64,000 bases of DNA, from positions 1 to 64,000 of the forward strand of contig JAQWGI010000008.1 of assembly GCA_029238315.1 (NCBI GenBank), given 5' to 3'. Each line of letters opens with the position of its first letter. Within the stretch, counting starts at the first letter, position 1. Shown in pieces: positions 8,408 through 16,840 of this stretch. Below the pieces are notes generated by a model. That model made no database searches and was not told where the DNA came from. It saw only the letters and a program-made list of their open reading frames with translations. The position numbers were made by a program, and so were the translations under genes. The stretch is from Polaribacter sp. (GTDB lineage Bacteria; Bacteroidota; Bacteroidia; Flavobacteriales; Flavobacteriaceae).

Positions 8408-9472
8408 TTATTTTTTTATACAACGTACAGATAGACCATCGGACCGAATAAAAGCACCACTAGATGACGCAAAGGAGTCGGAGAACAAAACCGCCACAGC
8501 ACCCTCACCAGAAGTTGTACTAGTCCAATAATTACCACTTACACCAACCTCAGCTAATAAAGCGTCAGTCTTGTCACGCATACCGGCTGCAGGGAGTTTT
8601 AAAACACTCTCAAATGCACCTTCCAAATTTTTTTTACCTGATGTAAAAACATTGATCTCAAGTTCGAATTCTGATTCTGTTGGCACTTTATAGCCTGGTG
8701 GACATGGATTGTTTTTTTTCGATTGCCATAAAGTATCATCTTGTGTACTTAACCAATTCATATTTGAACCTTTAATAAAATTAGCTCCTGCAGAACCACT
8801 CGCTACTGGACCGACTGCAGTACTACTTGTTCTAACTTGATGCCCATCAGCAGCTCTACCCCATTGGTACAAGTGTCCATATGCATCAGCAGCAGTTGCA
8901 CTTATTGCAACTTGCGTAGCTCCTAAATTTCTATCCATCCAAACATTGCCAGTAGAAGATATAACACCTACTACTATGGTTGTCATGTCTTTACCTAAAT
9001 TAACGGCATCTACAATAGCTTGCAGTTCTAATACACTTGAAGGTACTGGTGAAGCATTTGCAATAGCTTCTTCATACGCTACTTGTGTAGCCGTAAGGTT
9101 AACGATGCCCAATGCTGTTAAAGCATCAATACTTGGTGTATTACCTGATGCAGGCTTTGAAGCTGCTGCAACAATTAATGCCACTTCAGATGCTTTTAAG
9201 CTAGCCGCTGAAACTACATTTATAAACTCTACACCATTAAACATAGACACACTTTTTGGTACACAATCTAAACAATATACCAGCAACCCTTCTGCAGGGT
9301 TTGCAATGGCTTCAATTTGTGCTTTAGTCATTCTAGGCAATAAAAGCCCCTTTGTGGTAGAGGTTATATCTAATACTGCAGAAGCATCTGGATTGGTGGT
9401 ACCGATGCCTACTTGTGCATTTAGACCCAAACTAGTTGCTACTAGCGCAATGGAAAGTACTATTTTTTTCAT
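8408..9472 (-). CDS. FISUMP-domain secreted protein, paralogue 4 (one spacer repeat)
   Basis: 354 residues: signal peptide (ends GLNAQ), VGIGTTNPDASAVLDI...YCLDC module, one spacer repeat (TPSIDALTALGIVNLTATQ...LQAIVDAVN) and a FISUMP domain (VWMDRNLGA, YGHLYQWGR, NPCPPGYKVPTE, LPAAGMRD, SVRCIKK). It is the first of the four paralogues in transcription order, 61 bp after the small peptide gene. Together the array looks like one transcription unit in which spacer-repeat number varies. Confidence 0.85.
   Translation of the reverse strand: MKKIVLSIALVATSLGLNAQVGIGTTNPDASAVLDITSTTKGLLLPRMTKAQIEAIANPAEGLLVYCLDCVPKSVSMFNGVEFINVVSAASLKASEVALIVAAASKPASGNTPSIDALTALGIVNLTATQVAYEEAIANASPVPSSVLELQAIVDAVNLGKDMTTIVVGVISSTGNVWMDRNLGATQVAISATAADAYGHLYQWGRAADGHQVRTSSTAVGPVASGSAGANFIKGSNMNWLSTQDDTLWQSKKNNPCPPGYKVPTESEFELEINVFTSGKKNLEGAFESVLKLPAAGMRDKTDALLAEVGVSGNYWTSTTSGEGAVAVLFSDSFASSSGAFIRSDGLSVRCIKK
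9061..9243 (-). repeat. 183-bp near-identical segment shared with 7907-8089
   Basis: Partner of the segment at 7907-8089. It lies in the same relative place of paralogue 4. Confidence 0.85.
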
Positions 9473-9533
9473 TTTAATTCTTGTTTTTTGTAATTGTTTA
9501 AAAAAATCCCCTTAACATTTTACATAATTTTAG

Positions 9534-9707
9534 CTACCAACCTGAGCCACCACCGTCTGGTGGACTCGTTGCTTGCGCTTTTTGTGGGTTTAATATTAGA
9601 TAAGTACCCAATGCTGTTAGGGCAGCATACTTACCGTAAGAACCAATCTTTTTAACGGCTTCTTTACGTGTAATTTTTTTGTCTTGTTGTGTGTTTTTTT
9701 TCTTCAT
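9534..9707 (-). CDS. 57-residue putative secreted peptide precursor ending GGGSGW
   Basis: ATG at 9705-9707, stop TAG at 9534-9536. The N-terminus is Lys-rich and polar (MKKKNTQQDKKITRKEAVKK), followed by a hydrophobic stretch (YAALTALGTYLIL) and an Ala-x-Ala site (QKAQA, residues 42-46) that would leave the 11-residue tail TSPPDGGGSGW. The ITRKEA segment resembles Tat-like or leader sequences of small flavobacterial peptides. It is 36 bp after the T9SS gene and 61 bp before the FISUMP array, and close to a divergent PqqD/HprK-like gene. Function unknown; a modified or exported peptide is an inference. Good coding signs are the tight spacing and a start and stop that fit the gap. Confidence 0.7.
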   Translation of the reverse strand: MKKKNTQQDKKITRKEAVKKIGSYGKYAALTALGTYLILNPQKAQATSPPDGGGSGW

Positions 9708-9743
9708 AATGTGGATTCAAAAGCATCATTAATGTAATGAGTA

Positions 9744-11324
9744 CTATTCTATAATAATTTTTTTAGCTTGTACTTTAGACGCTGTAATCACTTGTACTAT
9801 ATAGATTCCAGGACTTAAAATTGGCAAAATTATATTATTTACAGTTTGTGCTTGTAATGTCTTAGAAAGCACTTTTTTCCCAGTAATGGCGTACATTTTT
9901 ACAGCAGTTGCACTTCCTTTTTGCAAACCTGTAATCTTTACAGTACGGTTATTTGCTTTGTAGATAGCGATGTTATTTAAATCGTTAACATCTGATATAT
10001 TCAATGCTTCTGAAGCCGTATGCATGTAAAAACGCCCAACACCATTTAGCGCCATTTTTGGAGTTACTTTGTAAGGTGCATCGTTAATTTTATGCAGCGT
10101 ATTGGCTACTTTATCTTCTATATATACAAAAATATCTGCTGGTAAATTATTTATATCTGCTACAAAACGAAGTTCTTGATTGGCTTCTGCCCTAACAGAC
10201 AAAGGCACTACAAGGGTTTCATAAGTATCTTTCGGCAAACATTGTAAGGTAAAATCTACCCCTTTGCTATTATTAACCAAATGGGTGTCTAAAGAAAAAT
10301 TAGAGATCGCATCTTGATAGGCACCTCCATCATAACCAATATCTAAACCCGTAGTTGCATTCGAAAAGTACTTAAGTGTTGTTGTGCTTTTACTTGCACC
10401 ATTAGAAAGACTTAAAACAATACTCGGTACAGGGCTCGACTTGTAAAAATTATCTGCGCTATTTTGTTGCACCTGTAAAGCTTCTGAAAATGTAAAGCTT
10501 TGGTTGTTGTCTTTTGCTTTTACTAAAAAGGCCTGCCCAGGAGTTAAATAAACAGCCCCACTGTAAGCTTTATTAATTAAGGTATAAGCTCCATTACCCG
10601 AATCTGCATTGGGATCCCATACATACAAGCCCGCAAAACTTGGGTCGAAGACGGTAGAGTTCTCTGAAATAAGATTTACAATGTTCGCAGCATCATTTAC
10701 AGGTAAAAAAGAAGGGTATGGATTTCCAACAGCATGCCAATAATGAGTTCCTGAACCAGATGTGGCTAATGGCACAGCAACATCTGACGTTGCTATCGCT
10801 CCTTTAAAAGAAAAGGTGCCAGCAGCAGTTCTATTAGCACTGTAACCTTTACCATTTCCAAAAGTTGTTAAAATCGCTTCGTTAGCAACACCACCCGAAG
10901 CAGATGTTTTGTGATACACCCAACGTTTGCCAGAAGCATTCGTGTTTTTATAATATGCAACGGCATATTTATCCGTTTCTTTTACATTGACAGCATTGGC
11001 AACATCAGCTACAAAAGCGGATATAGATTGCCCAACAACCGGTGCTGCAACTAAATGCCATTTCGTATCGTCTATATAGCGCTTGTAAGTTATACTCCCT
11101 GAAGGGGTATTTCCTGCCACTATTAATGAACCACTCTTTGCTTGATCAGAAGTGATCGTTAAATTTCCTGGTGTACCTGTGGTAGCAACATTGATATCTC
11201 CACCAACAAACACATGGCTCTCTGGAGAGACATAAAACGACTCTCCTGAAGAAACATGTAACCCTTGTGAAAAAGCACCATTAGCGATGATCACAAAGAA
11301 CATAAAAAACATAATTTTTTTCAT
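9744..11324 (-). CDS. Large secreted protein with T9SS type A sorting domain
   Basis: 526 residues. A signal peptide (MKKIMFFMFFVIIANGAFSQ) is followed by GLHVSSGESFYV..HVFVGGDINV, a beta-rich opening common in flavobacterial T9SS cargo, then a long region (KWHLVAAPVVGQSI; HYWHAVGNPYPS; FDPSFAGLYVWDP) of the type seen in uncharacterised surface proteins. The end is a T9SS type A sorting domain (YKANNRTVKITGL...VKMYAITGKKVLSKTL...LSPGIYIVQV, KKIIIE). It is the first gene of the minus-strand unit running to the FISUMP array and is divergent from the kinase-like gene (135 bp between starts). No catalytic motif recognised. Confidence 0.85.
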   Translation of the reverse strand: MKKIMFFMFFVIIANGAFSQGLHVSSGESFYVSPESHVFVGGDINVATTGTPGNLTITSDQAKSGSLIVAGNTPSGSITYKRYIDDTKWHLVAAPVVGQSISAFVADVANAVNVKETDKYAVAYYKNTNASGKRWVYHKTSASGGVANEAILTTFGNGKGYSANRTAAGTFSFKGAIATSDVAVPLATSGSGTHYWHAVGNPYPSFLPVNDAANIVNLISENSTVFDPSFAGLYVWDPNADSGNGAYTLINKAYSGAVYLTPGQAFLVKAKDNNQSFTFSEALQVQQNSADNFYKSSPVPSIVLSLSNGASKSTTTLKYFSNATTGLDIGYDGGAYQDAISNFSLDTHLVNNSKGVDFTLQCLPKDTYETLVVPLSVRAEANQELRFVADINNLPADIFVYIEDKVANTLHKINDAPYKVTPKMALNGVGRFYMHTASEALNISDVNDLNNIAIYKANNRTVKITGLQKGSATAVKMYAITGKKVLSKTLQAQTVNNIILPILSPGIYIVQVITASKVQAKKIIIE

Positions 11325-11459
11325 ACTTTTTTATTTTTTAGTGAAACCTAAAAATATTTCATAAAAACAACACATTGCTACATAAAAAATAATTCCAAGA
11401 TCAGAGCGTTGTATTGGGGTTTTTACTACATTTATACACTAAAATTGACAACCAACTAA

Positions 11460-12593
11460 ATGAGTTCTCCAATAATTTCAAAGAAAATAGATGCTAAAAA
11501 CTATGTGTGGTCTAGTGCAAACAACCAATATGCCATCCTAGAGCAAGAAACCTTAGAAATAATTATAGGGCTATCCAAAGGGATTGCTTTAGATGTTTTG
11601 ACATCTAAACTTGCCGCTAAAAATAAAATCTCTAAACAAGAAATATTACCATTGCTAAAAGATTTAAAAACTCAATTTTTCTCAGAAAACCAAGATTCAA
11701 AATACCAGAGCAATGAAGTGTTTAAAAGTGTAAAAATTCCTGACACATTTAAATTAACATACACCTACACTTCTAACAACACCCATGTTCGAGTTGCATT
11801 TGAATCTGAATTAGAGGCTTCTTTTATACATCCAAAATTTGCGCATCTTGCAAGTACTCCTAAGAATACTTATGATACTGAATTTAAAGTATTTATCAAA
11901 AAAGAACGAATTTATCTTGTTAAAAACAACACCATCTATGATGCTTGGACAAAAGAACAACTTCATTACTTTCAAGGAAAGTTTTCTATGGAATTTATAC
12001 AAGCTATTTATGGTGAAAACGAAGACAAATGGATGGGTGTGTTTCATGCATCTGCTGTTTCGAATCAAAAAAAAGCTGTATTGTTTTTAGGAGACTCTGG
12101 TAATGGAAAAAGCACCTCGTTGGCTCTTTTGCAAAAACATGGTTTTGATTGTATGGCAGATGATTTTGTACCTGTACTTGCTGCAAATAAAAATGTATAT
12201 CACTTTCCTGCAGCCATTTCTATAAAGCAAAAAAGTTTACAAACCCTAATGCCATTTTATCAAGAACTGCAAAATGCTAAAGAATACCATTTAAAGAGAC
12301 TCCATAAAATAGTTCGATATCTACCTCCAAATGACAATTGCACCCCTAAACACTTACCTTGCAATGATTTGGTTTTCATAAAGTACTCCAAAGATGCCCC
12401 CTTATCTTTTACAAAACTTGCTAAAGAAGATGCATTTCAACAACTAGTTCCTGATTCTTGGATATCACCAAGAAAAGAAAATGCCCAGAAATTTCTAAAC
12501 TGGTTTCAAAATACAAACTGCTATCAATTAACGTACTCAGAAACAAATGCATTGATAACTACGGTTTCAAAACTATTTCAAAATGAATCTTAA
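11460..12593 (+). CDS. PqqD-like domain fused to HPr-kinase-like (HprK/PEPCK fold) ATPase
   Basis: 377 residues. The N-terminal ~75 residues (YVWSSANNQYAILEQETLEIIIGLSKG...LTSKLAAKN...ILPLLKDLKTQF) follow the PqqD/RRE pattern, a peptide-binding winged-helix domain. The C-terminal part resembles HPr kinase/phosphorylase: H196 in FHASAV, P-loop GDSGNGKS (211-218) and DD (234-235) in MADDFVPV. Related proteins are known to phosphorylate peptides in some lasso-peptide clusters and occur as HprK-related kinases with PqqD partners. No HPr or PTS gene is nearby. Its divergent neighbour unit encodes a 57-residue peptide, which makes that peptide a possible client; this is inference. Confidence 0.75.
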   Translation: MSSPIISKKIDAKNYVWSSANNQYAILEQETLEIIIGLSKGIALDVLTSKLAAKNKISKQEILPLLKDLKTQFFSENQDSKYQSNEVFKSVKIPDTFKLTYTYTSNNTHVRVAFESELEASFIHPKFAHLASTPKNTYDTEFKVFIKKERIYLVKNNTIYDAWTKEQLHYFQGKFSMEFIQAIYGENEDKWMGVFHASAVSNQKKAVLFLGDSGNGKSTSLALLQKHGFDCMADDFVPVLAANKNVYHFPAAISIKQKSLQTLMPFYQELQNAKEYHLKRLHKIVRYLPPNDNCTPKHLPCNDLVFIKYSKDAPLSFTKLAKEDAFQQLVPDSWISPRKENAQKFLNWFQNTNCYQLTYSETNALITTVSKLFQNES

Positions 12594-12673
12594 AGGGGTG
12601 TTCTCTTTTGTTAAAAACCAGACAATAACCAAAGTTCTACAACTTTTAAAGTCTCAAAAATTAAAAAACAAAC

Positions 12674-12681
12674 TATCTTTG
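12674..12681 (+). promoter_or_regulatory. -7 box of era, very short leader
   Basis: TATCTTTG ends only 4 nt before the era ATG, so the transcript would be leaderless or nearly so. No clear TTG -33 element was found. Confidence 0.6.
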
Positions 12682-12685
12682 CACC

Positions 12686-13567
12686 ATGACACATAAAGCT
12701 GGTTTTGTAAATATTATTGGAAATCCAAATGTTGGTAAATCAACATTAATGAATGCGCTAGTTGGCGAAAAATTATCAATCATTACTTCTAAAGCGCAAA
12801 CCACAAGGCATCGTATTTTAGGAATTGTAAATGATGACGCATATCAAATTGTATTTTCTGATACTCCAGGAATTATAAAGCCTGCATACGAATTACAATC
12901 TTCAATGATGGATTTTGTAAAAGCTGCCTTTGAAGATGCTGATATATTAATTTATATGGTTGAAATGGGCGAAAAGGAACTAAAAAACGAAGCCTTTTTC
13001 AATAAGATTATCCATAGCACAATTCCGGTTATATTATTATTAAATAAAATTGACACATCTAATCAAGAAGATGTAGAAGAGAAATTGGCTTATTGGACGG
13101 CCAAAGTTCCCAATGCTTCAGTATATATTATTTCTGCTTTAGCAAAATTTAATATAGATGTGGTTTTAAATAAAATTATTGAATGCTTACCAGAAAGCCC
13201 TGCTTTTTATCCAAAAGATCAATTAACAGATAAGCCGGAGCGCTTTTTTGTAAATGAAAAAATTAGAGAAAAAATTCTAATGCATTACAAAAAAGAAATT
13301 CCGTATGCTGTAGAAGTTGAAACAGAAGAATTTGTTGAGGAAGAAAAAATAATTAAAATTCGTGCTGTAATAATGGTAGAGCGCGAAACACAAAAAGGAA
13401 TTATCATTGGACACAAAGGAGCTGCAATAAAACGCGTAGGTACAGAAGCCAGAAAAGATCTAGAGCAGTTTTTTGAGAAAAAGGTGTTTTTAGATTTGTA
13501 TGTAAAAATCAATAAAAACTGGAGAAGTGACAAAAATCAGTTAAAACGTTTTGGCTACAAGGAGTAA
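12686..13567 (+). CDS. era: GTPase Era
   Basis: 293 residues, the usual length. The N-terminal GTPase domain has GNPNVGKS (12-19), the TTRHR switch region, DTPG (59-62) and NKID. The C-terminal KH domain carries IIIGHKGAAIKRVG. Era binds the 3' end of 16S rRNA during 30S maturation. The ATG at 12686 is chosen because the -7 box lies directly upstream. It is a monocistronic-looking gene, convergent with the membrane protein at 13570. Confidence 0.97.
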   Translation: MTHKAGFVNIIGNPNVGKSTLMNALVGEKLSIITSKAQTTRHRILGIVNDDAYQIVFSDTPGIIKPAYELQSSMMDFVKAAFEDADILIYMVEMGEKELKNEAFFNKIIHSTIPVILLLNKIDTSNQEDVEEKLAYWTAKVPNASVYIISALAKFNIDVVLNKIIECLPESPAFYPKDQLTDKPERFFVNEKIREKILMHYKKEIPYAVEVETEEFVEEEKIIKIRAVIMVERETQKGIIIGHKGAAIKRVGTEARKDLEQFFEKKVFLDLYVKINKNWRSDKNQLKRFGYKE

Positions 13568-13569
13568 TT

Positions 13570-14070
13570 TTATTGATTAATAACAGCCCTCATTAATGCA
13601 TGCAAATTTTTCATTTGCGCCTTGCCCGTACTTTTACCAATTCTACCTAAAAAGTAAAGCAACACCCAAAATAATGGTAAAAAAATGACCATTACCAACG
13701 GCAGTAGATAACCTTCATTTAAATTCCAATTTACATACAATACTGCACTGAAAATCAAAAAAGAAACCCCCACTACAAAGTGAATAAACATAAAAAGTGT
13801 CCAAACCTGAGGTTTAGGACCAAACAATCCTTTTAAGATGCTTTTATCTGATGTTACCCAAACCACCTCTAAGTGCAATTGTGGAGACCAAAAATGAGCT
13901 TCATTCTTTGGAATGTCAATAATAATATGACCATCAGAAAAACGAGTAAGATAATCGCTCTTGCTTAGTTCAGATTTAAACGCATCAATTACTTTCTCGA
14001 AATTTTCATCAAGATCAATTGTAAATCTTGGCCTTAAAAAAACTTCATTATTTAATTTTTCTTGTATCAC
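13570..14070 (-). CDS. Conserved two-TM membrane protein of unknown function
   Basis: About 166 residues from a GTG at 14068-14070 (VIQEKLNNEVFLRPRF). A soluble N-terminal domain (to about residue 80) precedes KGLFGPKPQVWTLFMF, then two transmembrane helices (about residues 85-110 and 118-142) and a basic tail. An ATG at 14119-14121 would add 17 residues, but TACATTTG (14084-14077), a possible -7 box with a TTG 17 nt upstream, lies between the two starts, favouring the GTG. The family seems conserved in Flavobacteriia, but I know no function. It is convergent with era and divergent from der. Confidence 0.65.
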   Translation of the reverse strand: MIQEKLNNEVFLRPRFTIDLDENFEKVIDAFKSELSKSDYLTRFSDGHIIIDIPKNEAHFWSPQLHLEVVWVTSDKSILKGLFGPKPQVWTLFMFIHFVVGVSFLIFSAVLYVNWNLNEGYLLPLVMVIFLPLFWVLLYFLGRIGKSTGKAQMKNLHALMRAVINQ

Positions 14071-14181
14071 TAGCCTCAAATGTACACTTATTTTTTGTGA
14101 ACAAAAATGGCGCAAAACCATTTTTTATACGAGTTATTTTTTTAAGGCATTAAATTTAAACAAATATCATTGTCTAATTAG

Positions 14182-14189
14182 TATCTTTG
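14182..14189 (+). promoter_or_regulatory. -7 box of der
   Basis: TATCTTTG, 16 nt before the der ATG, fits TAnnTTTG. Confidence 0.6.
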
Positions 14190-14205
14190 CAAAAATATTT
14201 TTTTG

Positions 14206-15519
14206 ATGAATAATAGTATTGTTGCCATTGTAGGAAGACCAAATGTAGGGAAATCGACTTTATTTAATCGGTTGGTGCAGCGTAGAGAAGCCATTGTAGA
14301 TTCTGTTAGCGGAGTTACTAGAGATAGACATTATGGGAAATCTGACTGGAATGGAAAGGAGTTTTCTGTAATAGATACCGGAGGGTATGTAGTGGGTTCT
14401 GATGATATTTTTGAAGACGAAATTAGAAAACAAGTACAGCTTGCTTTAGACGAAGCAGATATTATTGTTTTTGTAGTGGATGTAGAACAAGGAATTACAC
14501 CAATGGATTCTGAGGTTGCAAAACTACTTAGAAAAGTAAAAAAACCACTTTTTACAGCTGTTAACAAGGTTGATAATGCAATGCGTGATGCAGATGCTGT
14601 TGAATTTTACAACCTAGGCCTGGGAGATTACCACACCATCTCATCCATTAACGGAAGTGGAACTGGAGAACTATTAGATGCTTTAGCAGCCATAATGCCA
14701 GCACCAGAAGAAATTGATTTAGAAAAAGAAGAGTTACCAAGATTTGCTGTAGTTGGCAGACCCAATGCAGGTAAATCATCTTTTATCAATGCATTAATTG
14801 GAGAAGACAGAAATATTGTTACCGATATTGCTGGCACAACAAGAGATTCTATTGACACAAAATACAATAGATTTGGATTTGATTTTAACTTGGTAGATAC
14901 TGCTGGGATTAGAAAAAAATCTAAGGTAAAAGAAGATTTAGAATTCTATTCTGTGATGCGTGCCGTTAGAACCATTGAATATTCTGATGTTATTATTTTA
15001 ATGATTGATGCTACTCGTGGCTTTGAAGGTCAAGATCAAAACATTTTTTGGTTGGCGGAAAAAAATAAAAAAGGAGTTGTAATCTTGGTAAATAAATGGG
15101 ATTTGGTAGACAAAGAAACCAATACTGTTAGAGATTATGAAGCGGCCATAAGAAAAGAAATTGCGCCGTTTACAGATGTGCCTATTGTTTTTGTTTCTGT
15201 ATTAACAAAACAACGTATTTTTAAGGCAATAGAAACTGCTGTTCAGGTTTTTCAAAATCGAAAAAATAGAATTCCTACAAGCAAGCTTAATGAAACCATG
15301 TTAGAAATCATTAAAAACTATCCGCCACCTGCAATTAAAGGGAAGTTTGTAAAGATTAAATACTGTATGCAATTACCCACACCAACACCTCAATTTGCAT
15401 TCTTTGCAAATTTACCTCAATACGTTAGGGATCCATATAGAAGGTTTTTAGAAAATAAAATGAGAGAAATTTATGATTTCTCTGGAGTACCAATAATTAT
15501 ATACTTTAGACAGAAATAA
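14206..15519 (+). CDS. der: Ribosome biogenesis GTPase Der (EngA)
   Basis: 437 residues from the ATG at 14206; the frame also has a TTG three bases earlier, less likely. Two tandem GTPase domains are present: GRPNVGKS (10-17), DTGG and NKVD, then GRPNAGKS (about 183-190), DTAG and NKWD. A C-terminal KH-like domain follows ([21 protein letters not shown]). Der is needed for 50S subunit assembly. A terminator follows directly. Confidence 0.97.
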   Translation: MNNSIVAIVGRPNVGKSTLFNRLVQRREAIVDSVSGVTRDRHYGKSDWNGKEFSVIDTGGYVVGSDDIFEDEIRKQVQLALDEADIIVFVVDVEQGITPMDSEVAKLLRKVKKPLFTAVNKVDNAMRDADAVEFYNLGLGDYHTISSINGSGTGELLDALAAIMPAPEEIDLEKEELPRFAVVGRPNAGKSSFINALIGEDRNIVTDIAGTTRDSIDTKYNRFGFDFNLVDTAGIRKKSKVKEDLEFYSVMRAVRTIEYSDVIILMIDATRGFEGQDQNIFWLAEKNKKGVVILVNKWDLVDKETNTVRDYEAAIRKEIAPFTDVPIVFVSVLTKQRIFKAIETAVQVFQNRKNRIPTSKLNETMLEIIKNYPPPAIKGKFVKIKYCMQLPTPTPQFAFFANLPQYVRDPYRRFLENKMREIYDFSGVPIIIYFRQK

Positions 15520-15537
15520 AAATTTTATAAACTAAAT

Positions 15538-15566
15538 AAAAAACACCTATTTCAAGGTGTTTTTTT
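15538..15566. terminator. Bidirectional terminator between der and the TPM gene
   Basis: A 10-bp stem (AAAAAACACC with GGTGTTTTTT) and an 8-nt loop give T-runs on both strands between two convergent genes. Confidence 0.85.
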
Positions 15567-15602
15567 ATGCTCATTATTTTCTGAAAATGGCAATAAAGTA
15601 AG

Positions 15603-16403
15603 TTACCAACTTCCACCTGCTCCGCCACCGCTGAAACCGCCGCCGCCAAAACCGCCACCGAATCCGCCACCAAAACCTCCTCCTGAAGATCCACCAAAAC
15701 TTCCACCACCAAAACCTCTTCCGGCATTGCTTAAAATAATTGCGTCTAAAATAGAAAAACCTTTTTTACGTCTTCCGCCACCTCTTCCACCACGATTATT
15801 TCTATTTGAAAGTATGATAAATAAAATGATAAAAAAGATAATTGGTATGATTCTAAAAAAATTAGAAGATTCTTTTTTTCTTGAATTCTTTTTATTTGCT
15901 TTATATGAACCATTAAGTACTTTAAAAATAGCATCAACTCCTTTATCTAACCCTGCATAGTAATCTCCTTTTTTAAACTCAGGAATAATGACTTCTCTCG
16001 TTAGTTCACCTGTTATACCTGCAGACAATAAATGTTCAACACCATAACCTGGAGAAATCCATATTTCTCTATCGTCTTTCGCTAATAAAATAAAAACTCC
16101 ATTATCTTCTTTAGCTTGCCCGACTCCCCATTTATGACCCCATCTCGGAGCTAAAACACCAATACTTTCTCCTTTTGTTGTAGAAATGATGGCTACAACA
16201 ATTTGCGTTGAAGTAGAATCTGAATATCTAATTAATTTTTGCTCAAGATTTCTTTTTTCACTACTAGAAAGTAGTTCAATATAGTCGTAAACACTTGTTT
16301 GTAATTTCGGCTTATCAGGAATAGAATATTGCCCAACAATGGTTTGCACAGCAAAAAAACTGAACAGTACGAACATTAATTTGAAGCTATTTTTTAAACG
16401 CAT
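15603..16403 (-). CDS. TPM-domain membrane protein with glycine-rich tail (YgcG family)
   Basis: 266 residues. A signal peptide (ends TIVGQ) is followed by a TPM domain (about 30-165: VYDYIELLSSSEKRNLEQKL, STSTQIVVAIIST, WGVGQAKEDNGVFILLAKDD, WISPGYGVEHLL), a transmembrane helix (about 185-200), and a low-complexity Gly/Phe/Ser tail ending GGSW. TPM proteins are linked to photosystem repair in plants and to envelope or stress functions in bacteria. It is the last gene of a LemA-TPM-TPM operon, with its ATG overlapping the previous stop by one base. The Gly-rich C-terminus is usual for the family. Confidence 0.85.
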   Translation of the reverse strand: MRLKNSFKLMFVLFSFFAVQTIVGQYSIPDKPKLQTSVYDYIELLSSSEKRNLEQKLIRYSDSTSTQIVVAIISTTKGESIGVLAPRWGHKWGVGQAKEDNGVFILLAKDDREIWISPGYGVEHLLSAGITGELTREVIIPEFKKGDYYAGLDKGVDAIFKVLNGSYKANKKNSRKKESSNFFRIIPIIFFIILFIILSNRNNRGGRGGGRRKKGFSILDAIILSNAGRGFGGGSFGGSSGGGFGGGFGGGFGGGGFSGGGAGGSW

Positions 16404-16840
16404 TATCCTTTAGAAATTTCATTAGACAATTCGTTTTCATCATCAGTTTGCCATGGAAAAAATTGTTTCAATTGTATACCTGCATTTAAGATTCCAGCTA
16501 CAATACCAACTTTGAAATTTCCTTTCTTAAAATGTTCTGCAATAGTATCTCTTGTACAATCCCAGAAATCATCAGCAACTACATTGTTAATACCTTCATC
16601 ACCACAAATAACAAACTTTTTATCTTCAGCAGCCACATAAATCAACACACCATTTCTTTGCTCAGTTTGGTGCATTTTTAATTCATTAAAAACATCCAAC
16701 GCTCTTTCATAAGCATCTTTGTTTGCTTTTGCTTCAATATGGATTCTAATTTCACCAGAAGTATTTAATTCAGCATTTTTAATTGCTTCAATTACTTCTT
16801 GCTCATCAGCTTTAGATAATAATTCGTTTGTTTTAGACAT
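16403..16840 (-). CDS. TPM-domain protein
   Basis: 145 residues without a signal peptide. The TPM core is recognisable: AIKNAELNTSGEIRIHIEA, MHQTEQRNGVLIYVAAEDKKFVICGDEGIN, FWDCTRDTIAEHFKKGNFKVGIVAGI. It forms one unit with the LemA gene before it and the exported TPM protein after it, with one-base stop/start overlaps at 16840 and 16403. Molecular role unknown. Confidence 0.85.
   Translation of the reverse strand: MSKTNELLSKADEQEVIEAIKNAELNTSGEIRIHIEAKANKDAYERALDVFNELKMHQTEQRNGVLIYVAAEDKKFVICGDEGINNVVADDFWDCTRDTIAEHFKKGNFKVGIVAGILNAGIQLKQFFPWQTDDENELSNEISKG

Noticed and set aside
4765-9472. Repeated DNA as a CRISPR or tandem-repeat locus
   Set aside because: The repeats are coding, about 210 bp long and diverged, without short identical repeats and unique spacers.
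8946-9515. Plus-strand frame of 189 codons opposite the FISUMP array
   Set aside because: It is a shadow of the repeat-rich minus-strand gene; similar shadows appear opposite each paralogue at the same place.
11460-12593. True HPr kinase/phosphorylase controlling sugar uptake
   Set aside because: It has an N-terminal PqqD-like domain in place of the HprK N-terminal domain, and no HPr or PTS genes are nearby.
9534-12593. Lasso-peptide biosynthesis cluster
   Set aside because: No asparagine-synthetase-like cyclase, transglutaminase-like protease or ABC exporter is present in the region.
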